Of a stretch of DNA of 64,000 nt, positions 61,098 through 64,000 are shown piece after piece; positions within the stretch are counted from its first letter, which is position 1, and the number at the start of each line of letters is the position of its first letter. The position numbers and the translations under genes are program-made. The notes below the pieces were generated by a model that searched no databases, had not been told where the DNA came from, and worked only from the letters and a program-made list of their open reading frames with translations. Origin of the DNA: Gottfriedia acidiceleris (GTDB lineage Bacteria; Bacillota; Bacilli; Bacillales; Bacillaceae_G). Where the stretch lies: contig NZ_NESS01000005.1 in the NCBI RefSeq assembly GCF_002128425.1, forward strand, positions 310,001 through 374,000. The letters run 5' to 3'.

Positions 61098-61137
61098 TTT
61101 AGACACTGTATAACGCTTAGTGTCTAAATATTTAGAC
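61098..61137. promoter_or_regulatory. Probable activator binding site upstream of the sigma-54 promoter
   Basis: The perfect inverted repeat TTTAGACACT (61098-61107) and AGTGTCTAAA (61119-61128), 11 bp apart, is followed by a third half site TTTAGAC (61131-61137). It lies about 60-90 bp before the -24 element, the usual distance for an enhancer-binding protein. The EBP encoded next door is the likely ligand. Confidence 0.75.
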
Positions 61138-61351
61138 GGTAGATTTGAAGAACAGTAGAGCATGCTATAAGTGGAGTTTTATTTGAGATAGGGAGCTTAC
61201 TTACGGGTAGAAGAGAAATTCTTTCGGTAAGGGAAGATAACTTGAAACTAACTTTGCATGACGTTCGTAAACTTTTGATTTCAAATTTCTAAATCAGCCC
61301 AGGAGTTTTTACGCTCGTCTAGGCTAATTTAGAGACAGAGGCAATTTGTTC

Positions 61352-63040
61352 TTAAAGCTCAATCTGTAATTTTTTCATTTTATTGTATAAAGTAGCTCGA
61401 GAAATTCCTAGTTTTTTTGCAGCTGCTTGCTTGTTGCCATTCTCAGTTTGAATAGCTTCAATGATTTTATTTTTTTCAAAATCATTTAGATCATCTTGTA
61501 AGGAGTCATCGTATCCAGTCGATAACAATGCAGATTGTAACAGCTTTGGCGGTAAGGATCCAGCAGAGATGGTTCCTTCTGCTGACAATAATACTAATCG
61601 TTCGATAACATTTTTCATCTCCCTCACATTTCCAGGCCAATCGTATTGTAATAATGCGGAAGTTATCTGAGGATCAACGACAGTAATCGTTCGATGATAT
61701 AGCAATGAAAACTCATAAATAAATTGATGAAGGAGCTCCATAACATCTTCTTTTCGTTCTCTCAGTGGGGGAATCGTAATAGATAGAATGTTAAGACGAT
61801 AATAAAGGTCTTCTCGAAATGTATTAGCTTCAACCATTGCTTCTAAATCCTTATTTGTAGCAGCGATGATTCGGCACCTAGCTTTCAGTTGCTTTGTACC
61901 ACCAACCCGGTAATACGTTTTATCTTGCAATACTCGGAGTAACTTCACTTGCATATCCAAAGGTAAGTCACCAATTTCATCCAAAAAAAGTGTTCCTCCC
62001 TGCGCTAACTCTATTTTTCCTTTTTTACCTTTTGCATCTGCACCGGAAAATGCTCCCTTTTCATAGCCGAAAAATTCACTCTCAAACAATGATGGTGTAA
62101 TCGCACCACAGTTCACAGCAATAAATGGAGAGGTTGATCCACGATAAAAATGTATAGCTTTTGCGAAGACTTCTTTTCCAACCCCAGTTTCACCTAATAA
62201 TAAAATGTTCGCACTTGTTTCAGACATTTTCCTTGATAATGAAACTGTTTCTTTCATCAATTGACTCGATCCTTTAATTTGTTGAAAAGAATCATGCGAC
62301 AATTGCAGCCTTGAAACCTCCTTCTGCAGTTTAAGAATTTTGGAGGAAGCATTCATCAGTTCTTGATTCATTACCACTTGACTCGTAATGTCAGTTTCTG
62401 CAGCAACTGCACCTACGATTTGATCATTGATAAAGATCGGACTACTATTAATCATGACAAAGAGATCCTCACGTGGTTTATGCTGATGATGACGAAAAGA
62501 TTGACCTGTTTCCATCGTAACTTTATTTAATAACATATCTTTTGGAAAAAACTGCTCCATTTCATTCCCGATAATTTCTTCTTTGGGAATTGAAAAGATC
62601 CTCTCAGCACCATGAGTCCAAACAACCGTTTTTCCAGCTTCATCCACAATCGAGACCGAACCATCCATTGTATCAATCATCGTTCGAAAATAGGCCTCTA
62701 AATATTGATAAGATTCAAACACTTTAGAAAGTAAAACACTAGAATCGATGTAGCCCTTGATTTTTCCTTCTTCATCCGTGATGACTACAACACCTGATGT
62801 TTGCACTTCTTGAATCACGTCTTGAATAACAGCTTTTTCATTGAAAACAGACGCTTTTTTCCAATAAAATTCATTGATATTCTTGCTTTTAAAATGAAGA
62901 TACTCATTTATCGTTAACATCCTGACTTCACTATGATGCTGTTTAATTATAATTGCTGTTTCATTATTGTCATCCATATCAGAAAGCAAAGAGAAATTTG
63001 TTTGCAACAAATCTTCTATACTCGGAAGAAGATGTTTCAT
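61352..63040 (-). CDS. Sigma-54-dependent transcriptional activator with PAS and AAA+ domains
   Basis: This is about 562 residues from the ATG at 63040 (GGTGG 8 bp upstream); an ATG at 63073 lacks a site. A CBS-like N-terminal part (about residues 1-120, VVVITDEEGKIKGYIDSS), a PAS domain (about 120-240, IDTMDGSVSIVDEAGKTVVWTHGAERIFSI), an AAA+ domain with Walker A GETGVGKE, the sigma-54 contact loop GAFSGADAKG (usual GAFTGA with Thr changed to Ser), Walker B GGTLFLDEIGDL and FREDLYYRLN, and a Fis-type helix-turn-helix (NKQAAAKKLGISRATLYNKM) are in order. It should activate the neighbouring operon. Confidence 0.92.
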   Translation of the reverse strand: MKHLLPSIEDLLQTNFSLLSDMDDNNETAIIIKQHHSEVRMLTINEYLHFKSKNINEFYWKKASVFNEKAVIQDVIQEVQTSGVVVITDEEGKIKGYIDSSVLLSKVFESYQYLEAYFRTMIDTMDGSVSIVDEAGKTVVWTHGAERIFSIPKEEIIGNEMEQFFPKDMLLNKVTMETGQSFRHHQHKPREDLFVMINSSPIFINDQIVGAVAAETDITSQVVMNQELMNASSKILKLQKEVSRLQLSHDSFQQIKGSSQLMKETVSLSRKMSETSANILLLGETGVGKEVFAKAIHFYRGSTSPFIAVNCGAITPSLFESEFFGYEKGAFSGADAKGKKGKIELAQGGTLFLDEIGDLPLDMQVKLLRVLQDKTYYRVGGTKQLKARCRIIAATNKDLEAMVEANTFREDLYYRLNILSITIPPLRERKEDVMELLHQFIYEFSLLYHRTITVVDPQITSALLQYDWPGNVREMKNVIERLVLLSAEGTISAGSLPPKLLQSALLSTGYDDSLQDDLNDFEKNKIIEAIQTENGNKQAAAKKLGISRATLYNKMKKLQIEL

Positions 63041-63196
63041 GATCATTCCACCACCCAATTGTCTATTTTTCATATTACTCGATCATTTGCTGAGTTTGCT
63101 TCATAATTAATATCTTGTGAGTACTAACATTCCAATCGTTCTGGAATTTTTTGTTTTTTGTATGCTAATGGTGTCAAGTTCATCGACTATCGGAAT

Positions 63197-63535
63197 TTAT
63201 GAGCTATTTAATCCTAATTGATAAGAAACATCAGTGACATTAGACTCTAGTTGTTGTATTAATATTAAACTTTTTTGAATTCGATAATCAGATACATAGT
63301 TTAAAGGTGTTATTTTTTAAAATCCGTTTGAAATATCGACAACACTCAGATCCGCTTAATTGACCAGCTTTTACAATGTCGTCTAATGTTAGCTGTATGC
63401 TGACGTCGATTTCATAGAATGGTGAATTTTGTTTGATCAACTGATTGAATTTTAAAATATAGCTTAAAATGTTATTCGCCCGAAACTCCTTGGATCTAAG
63501 AATAAAAGAATCATGTTGGTTATATAAATATTTTC
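63197..63535 (-). pseudogene. AraC-family transcriptional regulator fragment
   Basis: On the minus strand a frame reads SFILRSKEFRANNILSYIL, then LTLDDIVKAGQLSGSECCRYFKRILKNN, the first helix-turn-helix of an AraC C-terminal domain. At a T6 run near 63312-63318 the frame must change by one base to give PLNYVSDYRIQKSLILIQQLESNVTDVSYQLGLNSS, the second half. It ends at 63197-63199, short of the usual domain end. No N-terminal sensor domain or start codon can be seen upstream. It is a nonfunctional remnant. Confidence 0.75.
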
Positions 63536-63809
63536 GTCACTAGCATTTGGTTTTTAAAAATGTTTTTAAACCACATCATGAACAAGAATACACTTCCATT
63601 TTTTCGCTGCTAATAACTGATTATTTTTATGGCTTTTAGTTTAGCATATTTTAAGCAACTGTACCGCCTTTAAGACAATAAAAAACGGACTACCGAAGTA
63701 GCCCAGATTTAATAACGCATGCGCTTGTGATGTATCAAAATTTATTCATAAATAACTTGGTTGAAATGGAAATAAAACTGGGTATAACTAAAAAAATCAA
63801 TTTTATCTA

Positions 63810-64000
63810 CTAAAAAATCACCTTAGGATACAAAGCTATCTTTTCCTTGTCTGACCTTGAAACCTTCACATATTTTTTTGGGTCAACAATTTCTCGACTT
63901 ATAGATATCGGTTTCCTTAATATCGTTTCCTGTACGCCTTGCCTTGAATTGGAATATCCATGAAACCTTGTCCGCCCCAGATTTTATGCTCTGTTAATTT
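63810..64000 (-). pseudogene. Possible eroded coding remnant at window edge
   Basis: Two overlapping minus-strand frames look protein-like but neither is whole. One runs in from the edge (WGGQGFMDIPIQGKAYRKRY) and stops at 63916-63918. The other reads ETILRKPISISREIVDPKK and ends at 63810-63812, with a stop upstream at 63984-63986. A single frameshift would join them. I do not recognise the protein. The rest of 63536-63809 shows nothing clear. Confidence 0.3.

Overview
The window is chromosomal DNA from an AT-rich, endospore-forming Firmicute of the family Bacillaceae (Bacillus sensu lato). The evidence is the gene content (spoIIGA-sigE-sigG, spoVD, spoVE, ylbJ, rsfA, divIVA, bshC for bacillithiol), the low-GC codon use, the AGGAGG-type ribosome binding sites and near-complete collinearity with the Bacillus subtilis segment from ctaG to carB. 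The window is that segment read backwards, so most genes lie on the minus strand. I cannot name the species.

Layout in window order: (1) 1-7341 pyrimidine operon, minus strand: pyrR-pyrP-pyrB-pyrC-carA-carB (carB cut by the left edge), with a sigma-A-like promoter and PyrR attenuators before pyrR and between pyrR and pyrP. (2) 7528-12907 rluD-type pseudouridine synthase, lspA, a DksA/TraR-like protein, and ileS with a T-box leader whose specifier codon is AUC. (3) 12919-17122 divIVA-ylmH-ylmG-sepF-ylmE-ylmD-ylmC, division and cell-shape genes. (4) 17526-20217 sigG, sigE, spoIIGA with recognisable sporulation promoters. (5) 20429-21097 a plus-strand methyltransferase inserted between spoIIGA and ftsZ. 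(6) 21146-38235 the division and cell wall (dcw) cluster mraZ-rsmH-ftsL-pbpB-spoVD-murE-mraY-murD-spoVE-murG-murB-divIB-ftsA-ftsZ, with MraZ-type repeats before mraZ. (7) 38438-47967 bshC, a DUF3397-type membrane protein, a panE-like gene, ylbP, rsfA, a crotonase-family gene, rpmF, ylbN, ylbM (tmcAL), ylbL, ylbK. (8) 48141-55722 ylbJ, coaD, rsmD, the probable sporulation small RNA csfG, small ylb genes (ylbG, ylbF, ylbE, ylbD, ylbC), a histidine phosphatase and a YugN-like gene. (9) 55792-57197 ctaG and a DUF420 protein, remnants of the cytochrome oxidase assembly locus.

At about 57.2 kb the conserved order ends. Where ctaF/E/D/C would be expected there is instead an accessory island: a large palindrome, an EutH-type transporter, a decayed M24 peptidase gene (two in-frame stops and one frameshift), an intact M24 peptidase paralogue, a consensus sigma-54 promoter with an upstream palindrome, and a sigma-54 activator with PAS, AAA+ and Fis-type domains. 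The last kilobase contains a broken AraC-family gene and another eroded coding remnant.

The core genes link pyrimidine supply, translation quality, septum formation, peptidoglycan synthesis and spore development. The island looks like a small inducible uptake-and-hydrolysis system of unknown substrate and is the part most likely to be undescribed.
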